From NCBI RefSeq assembly GCF_002995745.1, contig NZ_PVXQ01000002.1:114768-178767 (forward strand): a DNA stretch of 64,000 nucleotides, in the 5' to 3' direction. The translations under genes were made by a program, and so were the position numbers. The notes under the pieces were generated by a model, which saw nothing but the letters and a program-made list of their open reading frames with translations, made no database searches and was not told the DNA's origin. This stretch comes from Clostridium vincentii. GTDB taxonomy: Bacteria > Bacillota > Clostridia > Clostridiales > Clostridiaceae. Below are positions 43,607 to 52,105 of this stretch, one piece after another; positions within the stretch are counted from its first letter, which is position 1, and each line of letters starts with the position of its first letter.

Positions 43607-44410
43607 ATGAAAAACGGAATAATGAAAAAGATATTTACTACAGCGTTAGTTGGAGTAATGTCACTATCACTAATAGCATGTGGGGCAAAAGATGAAACAG
43701 CTACTGATAGTTTAACTGCTATAAAAGAAAATAAGAAGGTAATAGTTGGACTAAGTGCAGATTATGCACCTTATGAATCTCATTCCATGATAGATGGTAA
43801 GGATGAAATAGTTGGTTTCGATGTTGATTTAGCAAAGGAAGTAGCAAAGGATATGGGAGTTGAGCTAGAAATCAAGGAAATGAGTTTTGATGCTTTAATC
43901 GGTGCACTTAAGGCTGGTCAAATAGATATGATTATATCTGGAATGAATCCAGATGATGAGAGAAGAAAGGAAATAGATTTCTCAGATATATACTATGAAG
44001 CACAACATGCAGTTTTAATTAATGCAGTAGATAAAGAAAAATACAAAACTGTAGCAGATTTAAATGGGCTAAAAATTGGAGCTCAATTAGCATCAACTCA
44101 ACAAGCAATTGCTAAAGAAAAGGTTGAGGGTGCAGAACTTACATTATTAGCAGATGTAAACAACTTAATTCTAGAATTAAAAACTGGTAAGGTTTCAGCT
44201 ATAATAACAGAGGAACCAGTTGCTAAAATAGCTGTTAAGACTAATCCAGAAATGATTCTTTCAGGAATATCATTCAAAGATGAAACTGGTGGAAATGCTA
44301 TAGGTCTTAAAAAGGATTCACCAGAGCTTGTAGCACAAGTTAATGAAACTATTAAAAGAGTAAAGGAATCAGGAGATTTAGATAAGTTTATCATAGAGGC
44401 TAATGAATAA
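43607..44410 (+). CDS. Polar amino-acid ABC transporter substrate-binding lipoprotein
   Basis: The 267-residue lipoprotein has a lipobox (SLIACG, Cys near residue 25) and the family-3 solute-binding fold: VGLSADYAPYES, VGFDVDLAKEVAKDMG, MSFDALIGALKAGQIDMIISGM, seen in part. This is the cystine/glutamine/arginine group; the exact amino acid is not predictable. AGAGGGG precedes the ATG. A terminator lies between it and the permease, which would make more binding protein than channel. Confidence 0.92.
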   Translation: MKNGIMKKIFTTALVGVMSLSLIACGAKDETATDSLTAIKENKKVIVGLSADYAPYESHSMIDGKDEIVGFDVDLAKEVAKDMGVELEIKEMSFDALIGALKAGQIDMIISGMNPDDERRKEIDFSDIYYEAQHAVLINAVDKEKYKTVADLNGLKIGAQLASTQQAIAKEKVEGAELTLLADVNNLILELKTGKVSAIITEEPVAKIAVKTNPEMILSGISFKDETGGNAIGLKKDSPELVAQVNETIKRVKESGDLDKFIIEANE

Positions 44411-44450
44411 GCCTAAGAATAAAATAGTTAAAAAAGGCTAAGCCTTTAGG

Positions 44451-44491
44451 AAAACTCCATGGGAGAATAAATACTCCCAAGGAGTTTTTTA
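44451..44491 (+). terminator. Intra-operon terminator after the binding-protein gene
   Basis: AAAACTCCaTGGGAG pairs with CTCCCAaGGAGTTTT over AATAAATA, with six T. It lies 30 bases before the permease gene and probably allows partial read-through. Confidence 0.85.
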
Positions 44492-44523
44492 ATTAGTTTT
44501 ATACCATAAAAGGGAGTGAAAGT

Positions 44524-45201
44524 ATGTTTAGATTCGATTTTTTAGAAGAGTATATGCCAATATTTCTTGAGGGAGTGCAGATAACTCTAGGTATTTCTAT
44601 AATAACAGTAATACTTGGAACGCTATTTGGATCACTATTATTTCTTATGAAAAACTCAAGTATTTCAATAGGAAAAGTTAAACCCTTGAAGATATTAGCA
44701 TCAATATATATTGAAGTAGTAAGGGGAACCCCTATGCTACTACAAATATTATTAGTATATTCAGGCTCAAAACTTATGTTTGGTATTGATTTAACTGCAT
44801 TTACATCAGCAGTAATTGCAATAGCAGTAAATTCAGCAGCTTATGTATCAGAAATAATTAGAGCTGGAATAGAAGCAGTTGATATTGGACAAACAGAGGC
44901 TGCAAGAAGTCTAGGAATGTCTAAGAGTTTGTCCATGAGGTTAATTATTGTACCTCAAGCAATTAAAAATATATTGCCTGCAATAGGTAATGAATTTGTA
45001 GCGGTAATTAAGGAATCCTCAATGGCATCTGTTATTGGCGTAGGAGAGCTTATGTTCTCAGCGAAAATAGTACAAGGGGCTACTTATATTTCCTTAGAGC
45101 CATTAATGGTTGCAGCAGTATTCTACTTTATATTAACCTTCTCATTAGGAAGATTATTAGGATACGTTGAAAGGAGGATGAAATCTAGTGATACACATTA
45201 A
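44524..45201 (+). CDS. Polar amino-acid ABC transporter permease
   Basis: The 225-residue HisM/GlnP-type permease has five or six helices, the family loop [17 protein letters not shown], seen in part (RGTPML), and the coupling motif [22 protein letters not shown], seen in part. It forms the channel, probably as a homodimer. AAGGGAGTG precedes the ATG. It overlaps the ATPase gene by 14 bases. Confidence 0.92.
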   Translation: MFRFDFLEEYMPIFLEGVQITLGISIITVILGTLFGSLLFLMKNSSISIGKVKPLKILASIYIEVVRGTPMLLQILLVYSGSKLMFGIDLTAFTSAVIAIAVNSAAYVSEIIRAGIEAVDIGQTEAARSLGMSKSLSMRLIIVPQAIKNILPAIGNEFVAVIKESSMASVIGVGELMFSAKIVQGATYISLEPLMVAAVFYFILTFSLGRLLGYVERRMKSSDTH

Positions 45202-45910
45202 TAATTTACATAAGAGTTTTGGTAAAAACCATGTTTTAAGGGGTATAGACCAGAACATTAAAAAAGGCGAAGTGGTTGTCGTAATAGGTCCTTCAGGTTC
45301 AGGTAAATCTACTTTTTTAAGATGTCTAAATCTTTTAGAGGTGCCGTCTAAAGGTGAAATAGTATTTGAAGAGAATAATATTACAGATAAAAAAGTAAAT
45401 ATAGATAATCTTAGAGCTAAGATGGGAATGGTATTTCAACAATTTAATCTTTTCCCGCATAAAACAGTATTGCAAAACATTACCTTATCGCCAATAAAAG
45501 TGAAAAAGATAAGTATTGAAGATGCAAATAAGAAGGCTATGGATTTATTAGATATGGTTGGATTAAGAGAAAAAGAAGGGGCTTATCCAGCATCCCTTTC
45601 AGGTGGACAAAAGCAAAGAATAGCAATTGCTAGAGCTCTTGCTATGGAACCTGATGTTATGCTTTTTGATGAACCAACTTCAGCATTAGATCCAGAAATG
45701 GTAGGAGAAGTTCTAGCAGTTATAAAAAAGCTAGCTAAAGAAGGTATGACTATGGTAGTAGTTACTCATGAAATGGGCTTTGCAAAAGAAGTTGGAGATA
45801 GAATATTATTTATGGACGAAGGAAAGATTGTAGAAGAAGGAACTCCAGAGGAAATATTTAATAATACTAAAAATGCAAGGACAATAGATTTTTTATCAAA
45901 AGTACTATAA
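45188..45910 (+). CDS. Polar amino-acid ABC transporter ATPase
   Basis: The 240-residue ATPase has Walker [11 protein letters not shown]-loop [10 protein letters not shown], signature LSGGQKQR and Walker [17 protein letters not shown], all typical of the GlnQ/HisP group. The GTG start at 45188 has AAAGGAGGATG upstream, within the permease gene. It is the last gene of the transporter unit; a bidirectional terminator follows. Confidence 0.93.
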   Translation: MIHINNLHKSFGKNHVLRGIDQNIKKGEVVVVIGPSGSGKSTFLRCLNLLEVPSKGEIVFEENNITDKKVNIDNLRAKMGMVFQQFNLFPHKTVLQNITLSPIKVKKISIEDANKKAMDLLDMVGLREKEGAYPASLSGGQKQRIAIARALAMEPDVMLFDEPTSALDPEMVGEVLAVIKKLAKEGMTMVVVTHEMGFAKEVGDRILFMDEGKIVEEGTPEEIFNNTKNARTIDFLSKVL

Positions 45911-45934
45911 AATTTTTATAAAAAGTAATATAGA

Positions 45935-45979
45935 AAAAACCAGCAATAAGAATGTATACACATCTTATTGCTGGTTTTT
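45935..45979. terminator. Shared terminator after the ABC ATPase gene
   Basis: AAAAACCAGCAATAAGAtg pairs with ATCTTATTGCTGGTTTTT. It has T runs on both sides and can also stop the converging Asn/Gln-rich gene. Confidence 0.9.
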
Positions 45980-46031
45980 AATTTTTACTAATATTTATCC
46001 TTTAGAATAATGAATATAAAAGATATTATTT

Positions 46032-46988
46032 TTAATAGAAGTTTCCATAACCTCTAAAAGCTGAGCCTAATGCTACTGCTGCAATTATCATAAATACTAT
46101 TAATAGAACAAATATTACTGAAATTATTATAACAGGAACCCATGTAGTACCACCAATAGCTCTTAGCCTTTGAGATAAAAGCTGTTGATTCATTCCATTT
46201 GTTGCCTTAACAGTGCGAATTTTATCTATAGAATACTTAATATAAATTTGATTAGCAAACATACCAGAACCAATCATAATCAATAAAGATAGCAAAGATT
46301 GTACGCCATTAGGAAGTAAAAAGAGACTGGCAGCAGAAACTGCGAAAAGAATACATGCAACGGCATATAGTTTCCTATAGCATAACCAAATCCAGCCAAA
46401 TAAGAATGCAGGCCAATTCCAAGAAATGAAATTAGATTTATCTTGGCTTCTATTCCATTTATCCATATAATATTCAGTGTTTTTAGGACCTAATAAATCC
46501 ATCATCTCACTTGGAGAAACTCCATTGTTATCTGTGAAGGAATTTCCTTGATTATAGTTGGAATTTTGATTGTAGCTAGAATTTTGATTGTAGTTAGAAT
46601 TTTGATTGTAGTTAGAATTTTGATTGTAGTTAGCATTTGGACCAAAATCAGGATTCTGGTTAGAACCTTGGTTATAGCCATTATTTTGATTATAATTAGA
46701 GTCTTGATTATAATCAGTATTTTGATTATAGTTAGGACCTTGGTTAGAGTTAGAATTTTGATTATAGCTAGAGTCTTGGTTAGAGTTAGAATTTTGATTA
46801 TAGCTAGAGTCTTGGTTAGAGTTAGTATTTTGATTATAGCTAGAGTCTTGACTAGAGTTATTATTTTGGTCATTGTCACTACTTGTTTCTATATCAGATT
46901 CAGAATTAATTGTATTATTTGAAGGACAAGCTAGATTAATACAAACCTTGTTTGCATCTAACTCTTCTCCGCAGCTTGGACAAAACAT
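46032..46988 (-). CDS. Asn/Gln-rich zinc-ribbon membrane protein (DUF2628-like), copy 1
   Basis: The 318-residue protein has three parts. First comes a zinc-ribbon-like start (CPSCGEELDANKVC...C). A low-complexity region follows (about residues 35-155), made mostly of Asn, Gln, Ser, Tyr and Asp in 12-residue units such as SNQDSSYNQNSN. The C-terminal DUF2628-like membrane part (about 165-318) contains ISWNWPAFLFGWIWLCYRKLY and four helices. The repeat composition is prion-like. AGGGGGAATTATA precedes the ATG. It is a paralogue of the next gene, with a near-identical leader. The function is unknown. Confidence 0.8.
   Translation of the reverse strand: MFCPSCGEELDANKVCINLACPSNNTINSESDIETSSDNDQNNNSSQDSSYNQNTNSNQDSSYNQNSNSNQDSSYNQNSNSNQGPNYNQNTDYNQDSNYNQNNGYNQGSNQNPDFGPNANYNQNSNYNQNSNYNQNSSYNQNSNYNQGNSFTDNNGVSPSEMMDLLGPKNTEYYMDKWNRSQDKSNFISWNWPAFLFGWIWLCYRKLYAVACILFAVSAASLFLLPNGVQSLLSLLIMIGSGMFANQIYIKYSIDKIRTVKATNGMNQQLLSQRLRAIGGTTWVPVIIISVIFVLLIVFMIIAAVALGSAFRGYGNFY
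46553..46880. repeat. 36-bp-type minisatellite coding the Asn/Gln-rich region, copy 1
   Basis: TTTTGATTATAG(C/T)TAGA-like units recur through the stretch encoding the low-complexity region. Such repeats readily change copy number by slippage or recombination. Confidence 0.75.
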
Positions 46989-47036
46989 TATAATTCCCCC
47001 TTAAAATAGTAAATGTAAAAAGTCTTATTGTTAATT

Positions 47037-48137
47037 TTAATATAAAGTTCCATAACCAGGATCAATTGTATTGTAGCTCTCTGTAAAACCTGCAATTACA
47101 CCCATTATGAATAGTAAACCAAATATAACTGAAAGTATTATAACTGGAACCCATGTAATACCACCATTAGCTCGTAATCTATCAAATAGAATCGATGGAT
47201 TCATTCCAGTAGTTAGTTTAACAGTACGAATTTTGTCTATAGAATGTTTAATATAAATTTGATTAGCAAATAAAGCAGAACAAATCATAATAGCAAAACC
47301 TATTATAGAACTTGCCCATCCAGGAAGGAAAATCGAAGATACGGTAGTAACTACTAAAACTATAGCTGCATAGCTATACATTTTCCTAAAACATAACCAA
47401 ATGAAGCTAAATAAGAATGCAGGCCAGTTCCAAGAAATAAAACTAGAATTTTCTTGGCTTTTATTCCACTTATCCATATAGTATTCAGTGTTTTTAGGAC
47501 CGAAAAATTCCATCATTTCACCAGCAGAAATTCCGTTTTTATCGATAGAAGAATTTCCTTGATTATTGTTATAACCTTGATTATAGTAATTATTTTGATT
47601 ATTGTTAGGATTCTGATTGAAGCCATTATTTTGGTTGCTGTTAGCATTCTGATTGTAGCCATTATTTTGATTGTTGTTAGAATTCTGATTGTAACCAGCA
47701 TTTTGATTATTGTTAGAATTCTGATTGTAACCAGCATTTTGATTATTGTTAGAATTCTGATTGTAACCAGCGTTTTGATTATTGTTATTATTTTGATTGT
47801 AACCAGCGTTTTGATTATTGTTATTATTCTGATTGTAGCCAGCGTTTTGATTATTGTTATTATTCTGATTGTAACTAGCGTTTTGATTATTACTCTGATT
47901 TTGATTGTAACCAGTATTCTGATTATTGTTAGGGCTTTGATTAAAGCCGGCATTTTGATCATTGTTAGTAGGGTTCTCATTCTCATCAACATTTTCTATA
48001 GGTGAGTCATTGTTATTAATTGTTTCTTTTTCAAATTCAGACTCAAATTCAGAAGTAGTTTGAGAATTTGAAGGACAATCTGAATTGATGCAAACATTAT
48101 TTGTATCTAATTCCTTGCCGCAGCTTGGACAAAACAT
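47037..48137 (-). CDS. Asn/Gln-rich zinc-ribbon membrane protein (DUF2628-like), copy 2
   Basis: The 366-residue paralogue of the preceding entry has the same zinc-ribbon start (CPSCGKELDTNNVC), a longer Asn/Gln-rich region (about residues 55-200) of 12-residue units such as NAGYNQNNNNNQ, and the same membrane part (ISWNWPAFLFSFIWLCFRKMY). About 60 percent of the repeat region is Asn. The ribosome site TTAAGGGGGAATTA matches copy 1. The pair arose by tandem duplication, and the repeat region has since diverged in sequence (NAG versus DSS units) and length. Confidence 0.8.
   Translation of the reverse strand: MFCPSCGKELDTNNVCINSDCPSNSQTTSEFESEFEKETINNNDSPIENVDENENPTNNDQNAGFNQSPNNNQNTGYNQNQSNNQNASYNQNNNNNQNAGYNQNNNNNQNAGYNQNNNNNQNAGYNQNSNNNQNAGYNQNSNNNQNAGYNQNSNNNQNNGYNQNANSNQNNGFNQNPNNNQNNYYNQGYNNNQGNSSIDKNGISAGEMMEFFGPKNTEYYMDKWNKSQENSSFISWNWPAFLFSFIWLCFRKMYSYAAIVLVVTTVSSIFLPGWASSIIGFAIMICSALFANQIYIKHSIDKIRTVKLTTGMNPSILFDRLRANGGITWVPVIILSVIFGLLFIMGVIAGFTESYNTIDPGYGTLY
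47560..47965. repeat. 36-bp-type minisatellite coding the Asn/Gln-rich region, copy 2
   Basis: About ten imperfect units with TTTTGATTATTGTTA at the core encode the low-complexity region. Several neighbouring units are identical, a sign of recent amplification. Confidence 0.8.
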
Positions 48138-48231
48138 CGTAATTCCCCCTTAAAATAATTAACATAAAGAATAGTCTTTAATAAGTATACAATAAAATAC
48201 TATTATATACATAATAACACTAAAAGCAACA

Positions 48232-49410
48232 TTAGATAAAGTTATTATCTATTGTAATTATACAGTTATAATCTGGATGTATTTCCTTTACGGAATTTTC
48301 TATATCTTGCTTTAAAGCCTCATGAGTCATGATTTTTCTTAAAGTTTGTGGGTCTACAACTATATCAAAGATTAAATTCTTCTTTTCACCTTTTCCTACA
48401 ATTCTAAAATCATGCATAGATAAAATTAAAGGATTATAACTTATAATTTTTGAAACCTCTTCATGGGTTTTATTTATTTCTACATTAGTAATGCAAATAG
48501 GATCCATATGGATAACAAGATAGATTCCTAGTTTGTCAGAAATTTCTCTTTCCGCATTATCAATTATTTCATGGATGTCCATTACATCAATATCGGAAGG
48601 AATTTCCGCATGAATAGAAGACATACATTTTCCAGGCCCATAGTTATGAACTATAAGATCATGAACTCCGGTAATATGCTCATAGTCTAATACGAGCCTC
48701 TTAATATTAGCTACTAAATCTTTATCAGGAGCTTCTCCAAGAAGAGGATTAACAGTGTCTTTAACTAAGTTGAAGCCTGAATAAATAATAAATAGTGCAA
48801 TTGCAGCACCAAAATATCCATCAACAGGAAAGCTAGTAAATTTAGAAGCTAAAAATGAAATCGCAACGCAAGAAGATGTGAATACATCGCCTAGGGCATC
48901 CACTGAAGCTGCTTTTAATGCGCTGGAATTAATTTTGTTTCCTACAAACTTATTAAAGGTTGATAACCATATTTTTAATGTAATAGAAATAACTAAAAGT
49001 ATAAATGGTATTGTTTGAAAGCTTACTTGAGTTGGGTTTAGGATTTTTTCAATTGAAGCTTTTACAAATTGAATACCTACAAGCATAACCATAAAAGCAA
49101 CTATTAAAGCTGATAAGTATTCGATTCTGCCATGTCCAAATGGATGCTCGGCATCTGCAGGCTTTTCGGCCATCTTAAAACCAACTATAGTAATTATAGA
49201 GGATGCGGTATCAGATAAATTATTAAATGCATCTGCCATAACTGCTATACTAGAGACAAGTATCCCAACTGTTAGTTTCACTGCAAATAAGGTGAAATTA
49301 ACTATAATACCAACTACTCCACCTAGAACTCCATAAGAACCTCTAACTTTTTCATTCTGGACAGCATCTTTATTTTTTATATATTTATTAACTAATATAT
49401 TCGATAACAT
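48232..49410 (-). CDS. Cation diffusion facilitator (zinc/manganese/iron exporter)
   Basis: The 392-residue CDF protein keeps the canonical metal sites: MADAFNNLSD in helix II, HPFGHGRIEYLS between helices II and III, and ASVDALGD in helix V. Six helices (about residues 30-230) precede a ferredoxin-like cytoplasmic domain with its own His ligands (VHDLIVHNYGPG, IHAEIPSD). An additional C-terminal segment (about 310-392) repeats this fold. Zn, Mn or Fe is the likely substrate. GAAGGGAATG precedes the ATG. It is monocistronic. Confidence 0.9.
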   Translation of the reverse strand: MLSNILVNKYIKNKDAVQNEKVRGSYGVLGGVVGIIVNFTLFAVKLTVGILVSSIAVMADAFNNLSDTASSIITIVGFKMAEKPADAEHPFGHGRIEYLSALIVAFMVMLVGIQFVKASIEKILNPTQVSFQTIPFILLVISITLKIWLSTFNKFVGNKINSSALKAASVDALGDVFTSSCVAISFLASKFTSFPVDGYFGAAIALFIIYSGFNLVKDTVNPLLGEAPDKDLVANIKRLVLDYEHITGVHDLIVHNYGPGKCMSSIHAEIPSDIDVMDIHEIIDNAEREISDKLGIYLVIHMDPICITNVEINKTHEEVSKIISYNPLILSMHDFRIVGKGEKKNLIFDIVVDPQTLRKIMTHEALKQDIENSVKEIHPDYNCIITIDNNFI

Positions 49411-49585
49411 ATATTTTCATTCCCTTCATAATTTTAGAACTATAGTTAAGTGTATAATATATTGCCAAAAAAATCAATTTAATTTAGCTCCTTGTTCACT
49501 TAATGTAAGTTTGATAAAATAATAGTATTATTATAAGTAGAAAACAAATAATTACACATCATAAATATAAAAGGAGGAATTTATT

Positions 49586-50881
49586 TTGGAAGAGCAATTA
49601 GCGTTAGAACTATTAGAATTTATAAATGAAAGCGTAACAGCTTATCATGGGGCTTATGCAATGAAATCAATACTTGACGAGGAAGGTTTTGTAGAAATAA
49701 AAGAAAATAAAAAGTGGAACCTTACTAAGGGTGGGAAATATTATGTCATGAAAAATCAATCCGCCATTGTTGCCTTTGAGATAGGTGAAGGAAAATTAGA
49801 AGAGGATGGATTTAGGTTAATTGGGGCTCATACAGATTCACCTACATTTAAAATTAAACCTAAGGCAGAAATTGAGGTTGAAAGTACTTATCTTAAATTA
49901 AATACTGAAGTGTATGGTGGTCCTATTCTTAGCACGTGGTTTGATAGACCTTTGTCTTTAGCAGGAAGGGTTTCATTAAAAGGAAAATCTCCATTAAAAC
50001 CTGAGAATAGGCTTGTTAATATTGATAGACCATTATTAATTATACCTAATATGGCAATACATATGAATAGAGGAGTAAATGATGGATATGCTTTCAATAA
50101 ACAGAAAGATACATTGCCACTTATCGGCTTTATTAATGAAAAATTTGAAAAAGATTCTTATTTGTTAACTTTAATTAGTAAAGAATTAGGGGTTCCAAAG
50201 GAAGAAATAATGGATTTTGATTTGTTTTTATATGAGTACGAAAAGGGTTGTATTTTTGGATTGGAAAATGAATTTATTTCAGCTGGAAGATTAGATGATT
50301 TGTGGATGGTTTTCACTGGTGTTAAGGCATTAGTAGATAGTAAGAAAAATAAGGCTACAAAGGTTATGGTAGCTATTGATAATGAAGAGATAGGGAGTTT
50401 AACAGCACAAGGTGCACAGTCTACTTTTCTTAAAACTTTACTTGAAAGAATCGCTTTAGGGCTTGGTAAAAATAAGGAGGAGTTTTTTAGAACATTATCA
50501 AATTCTGTGATGATTTCAGCAGATTTAGCTCATGCGCTTCATCCTAATCAAGTTGAAAAACATGATCCGTCAAATCATCCTGTTCTTGGTGGCGGTCCTG
50601 TAATAAAGATGGCTGCGTCAGGAAGTTATTCCACTGATAGTAATTCTTCAGCAATATTCCAAGCTATTTGTCTTGAGGAGAAGGTTCCTTATCAAAAGTT
50701 TGTAAATAGATCTGATGTTAAAGGCGGAACAACTATAGGACCAATGTCAGCAGCAGATTTAGGAATACCTGTTATTGATATGGGGGCACCAGTTTTAGGA
50801 ATGCATTCAGTCAGAGAATTGACTGCAGTAAAAGATAATGCCTACACAATTAAGGCATTTACTAAGTTTTTCAATTTATAA
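49586..50881 (+). CDS. apeB: M18 family aspartyl aminopeptidase
   Basis: The 431-residue cytosolic zinc aminopeptidase prefers acidic N-termini in known relatives. Metal and catalytic motifs: GAHTDSPTFKIKP, SAGRLDDLW, DNEEIGSL, SADLAHALHPN and GMHSVRELT. The TTG start at 49586 is supported by AAGGAGGAA at 8 bases. All key residues are present and the length is normal. A strong terminator follows, then the IS element. Confidence 0.93.
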   Translation: MEEQLALELLEFINESVTAYHGAYAMKSILDEEGFVEIKENKKWNLTKGGKYYVMKNQSAIVAFEIGEGKLEEDGFRLIGAHTDSPTFKIKPKAEIEVESTYLKLNTEVYGGPILSTWFDRPLSLAGRVSLKGKSPLKPENRLVNIDRPLLIIPNMAIHMNRGVNDGYAFNKQKDTLPLIGFINEKFEKDSYLLTLISKELGVPKEEIMDFDLFLYEYEKGCIFGLENEFISAGRLDDLWMVFTGVKALVDSKKNKATKVMVAIDNEEIGSLTAQGAQSTFLKTLLERIALGLGKNKEEFFRTLSNSVMISADLAHALHPNQVEKHDPSNHPVLGGGPVIKMAASGSYSTDSNSSAIFQAICLEEKVPYQKFVNRSDVKGGTTIGPMSAADLGIPVIDMGAPVLGMHSVRELTAVKDNAYTIKAFTKFFNL

Positions 50882-50902
50882 AATAAATAATTATAAATTT
50901 TC

Positions 50903-50946
50903 AAGAAGCTCTAAAGTTTTCGATACTTTAGGGCTTCTTTTTTTAT
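50903..50946 (+). terminator. Terminator of apeB
   Basis: AAGAAGCtCTAAAGT pairs with ACTTTAGgGCTTCTT, followed by a T run. Confidence 0.88.
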
Positions 50947-50966
50947 GTTTTATTATGCATCTTCAC

Positions 50967-51978
50967 ATATAGGACTGTGTATTAGATAAATGTTGTTAAT
51001 GATTAGAAATATGTGACTTTGGCAAGTATCTAGATGGCGGTGATTATATTGATAAAAAATGATTGTGATCTTGCAAATTTAAATGAGCATATGAAGAAAA
51101 CTTTAAAATTAAATTTATGTCAGAGCAGGGCAAAAAATATTAATAGTTGTCCTATATGTGGACATGACAAATATATAAAGTATGGATTTTATAGTGGAGT
51201 ACAAAGATACAAATGTAAAAATAGATACTGCGAAAAGACCTTCTCTTTAAGTACTAATTTTATTTGGAGCTATTCAAAGAAGAGCCCAGAAAAATGGGCG
51301 GAATTTATTGAACTTATGTTAGCAAAAAAAACACTTAGGTACTGTGCGAAAAAATTAGAAATAAATTTATCAACAGCATTTTACTGGAGACATAAGGTCC
51401 TGAAGGGATTAACTTTTCATAATATTCCAAAGTACTTATATGGGGATGTTCATATTGGAAAGGCTATTATGAGAGAAAATTTTAAGGGCAATAGGAATAT
51501 AAAAGATTCTTTTAGAAAAGATATATGGATAGTTGCAGCTAAGGGAAAACAAGACAATATACTGTCCCTGCCTGTGTGCAAGAATGGTTGGAATGCTAAA
51601 GAGTTTGAAGAAAAGGTATATAAAAAAATAGATAAAGAGTCTTATATTAAAGCTTATGGGGATAGATATATTTGGGCAATTGCAAAGAAACATAATTTAA
51701 ATTCTATCAAAACAAAAGAAGAGGTGGAATTAAAAATTCGTAATTTCACAGGAAATGTTAATAAGTGGTTTAGTTGTTTTAGAGGAATAGCTACTAAATA
51801 TCTGAGGGGATACCTTTGCTGGTTTATAATTTTTTATAGAGATAAAGAATTTACAAATATGAGTATTTTATATGAATTAGCAAAGGATTGTAGTTTTATA
51901 AATACGGAAAAAATAAGGCTTGTTCTAGAAGAATAAAGAATGTCTATAACAACATTTAATTAATACACAGAGCTATAC
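50967..51978. mobile_element. IS1595-type insertion sequence
   Basis: The element of about 1.0 kb is bounded by inverted repeats. On the left is TATAGGA-CTGTGTATTAGATAAATG-TTGTTA. On the right, read on the opposite strand, is TATAGCT-CTGTGTATTAATTAAATG-TTGTTA. One transposase gene lies between. The flanks CTTCACAT and CTTTAAAT agree at 6 of 8 bases and may be a decayed 8-bp target duplication; the exact ends are uncertain by a few bases. The MITE at 16176-16300 carries the same termini. Confidence 0.8.
51034..51936 (+). CDS. IS1595-family transposase
   Basis: The 300-residue protein starts with a zinc ribbon (C39, C42, C61, C66 in CPICG...CKNRYC) and a helix-turn-helix (TLRYCAKKLEINLSTAFYWRHKV, seen in part). 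An ISXO2-like catalytic domain follows. GDVHIG probably supplies the first Asp and YGDRYIWA the second. NKWFSCFRGIATKYLRGYLCWF corresponds to the conserved Asn region of this family. No frameshift is seen, so it may be active. Start: ATG 51034 has no good site, while TTG 51049 follows GGCGGTGA and may be the true start. Confidence 0.82.
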   Translation: MAVIILIKNDCDLANLNEHMKKTLKLNLCQSRAKNINSCPICGHDKYIKYGFYSGVQRYKCKNRYCEKTFSLSTNFIWSYSKKSPEKWAEFIELMLAKKTLRYCAKKLEINLSTAFYWRHKVLKGLTFHNIPKYLYGDVHIGKAIMRENFKGNRNIKDSFRKDIWIVAAKGKQDNILSLPVCKNGWNAKEFEEKVYKKIDKESYIKAYGDRYIWAIAKKHNLNSIKTKEEVELKIRNFTGNVNKWFSCFRGIATKYLRGYLCWFIIFYRDKEFTNMSILYELAKDCSFINTEKIRLVLEE

Positions 51979-52105
51979 TTTAAATCAACAAATATAAAAG
52001 ATCACCTTTTGATAATTCGCATTAAAATCTAAATTAGTCTAATATTTTTGCCTTCAATGGGGAAAACTAATATAAGACCAAACTTCAAACTAAGAGGTGA
52101 ATTAA

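Noticed and set aside
47560..47965. Regular short repeats resembling a CRISPR array
   Set aside because: The units are contiguous coding repeats with no unique spacers, and no cas genes are present.
46502..48005. Several long overlapping open frames of Ile/Val/Thr/Leu-rich sequence on both strands
   Set aside because: They are out-of-frame readings of the Asn/Gln-coding repeats, have no ribosome sites, and conflict with two well-supported genes with zinc ribbons and membrane domains.
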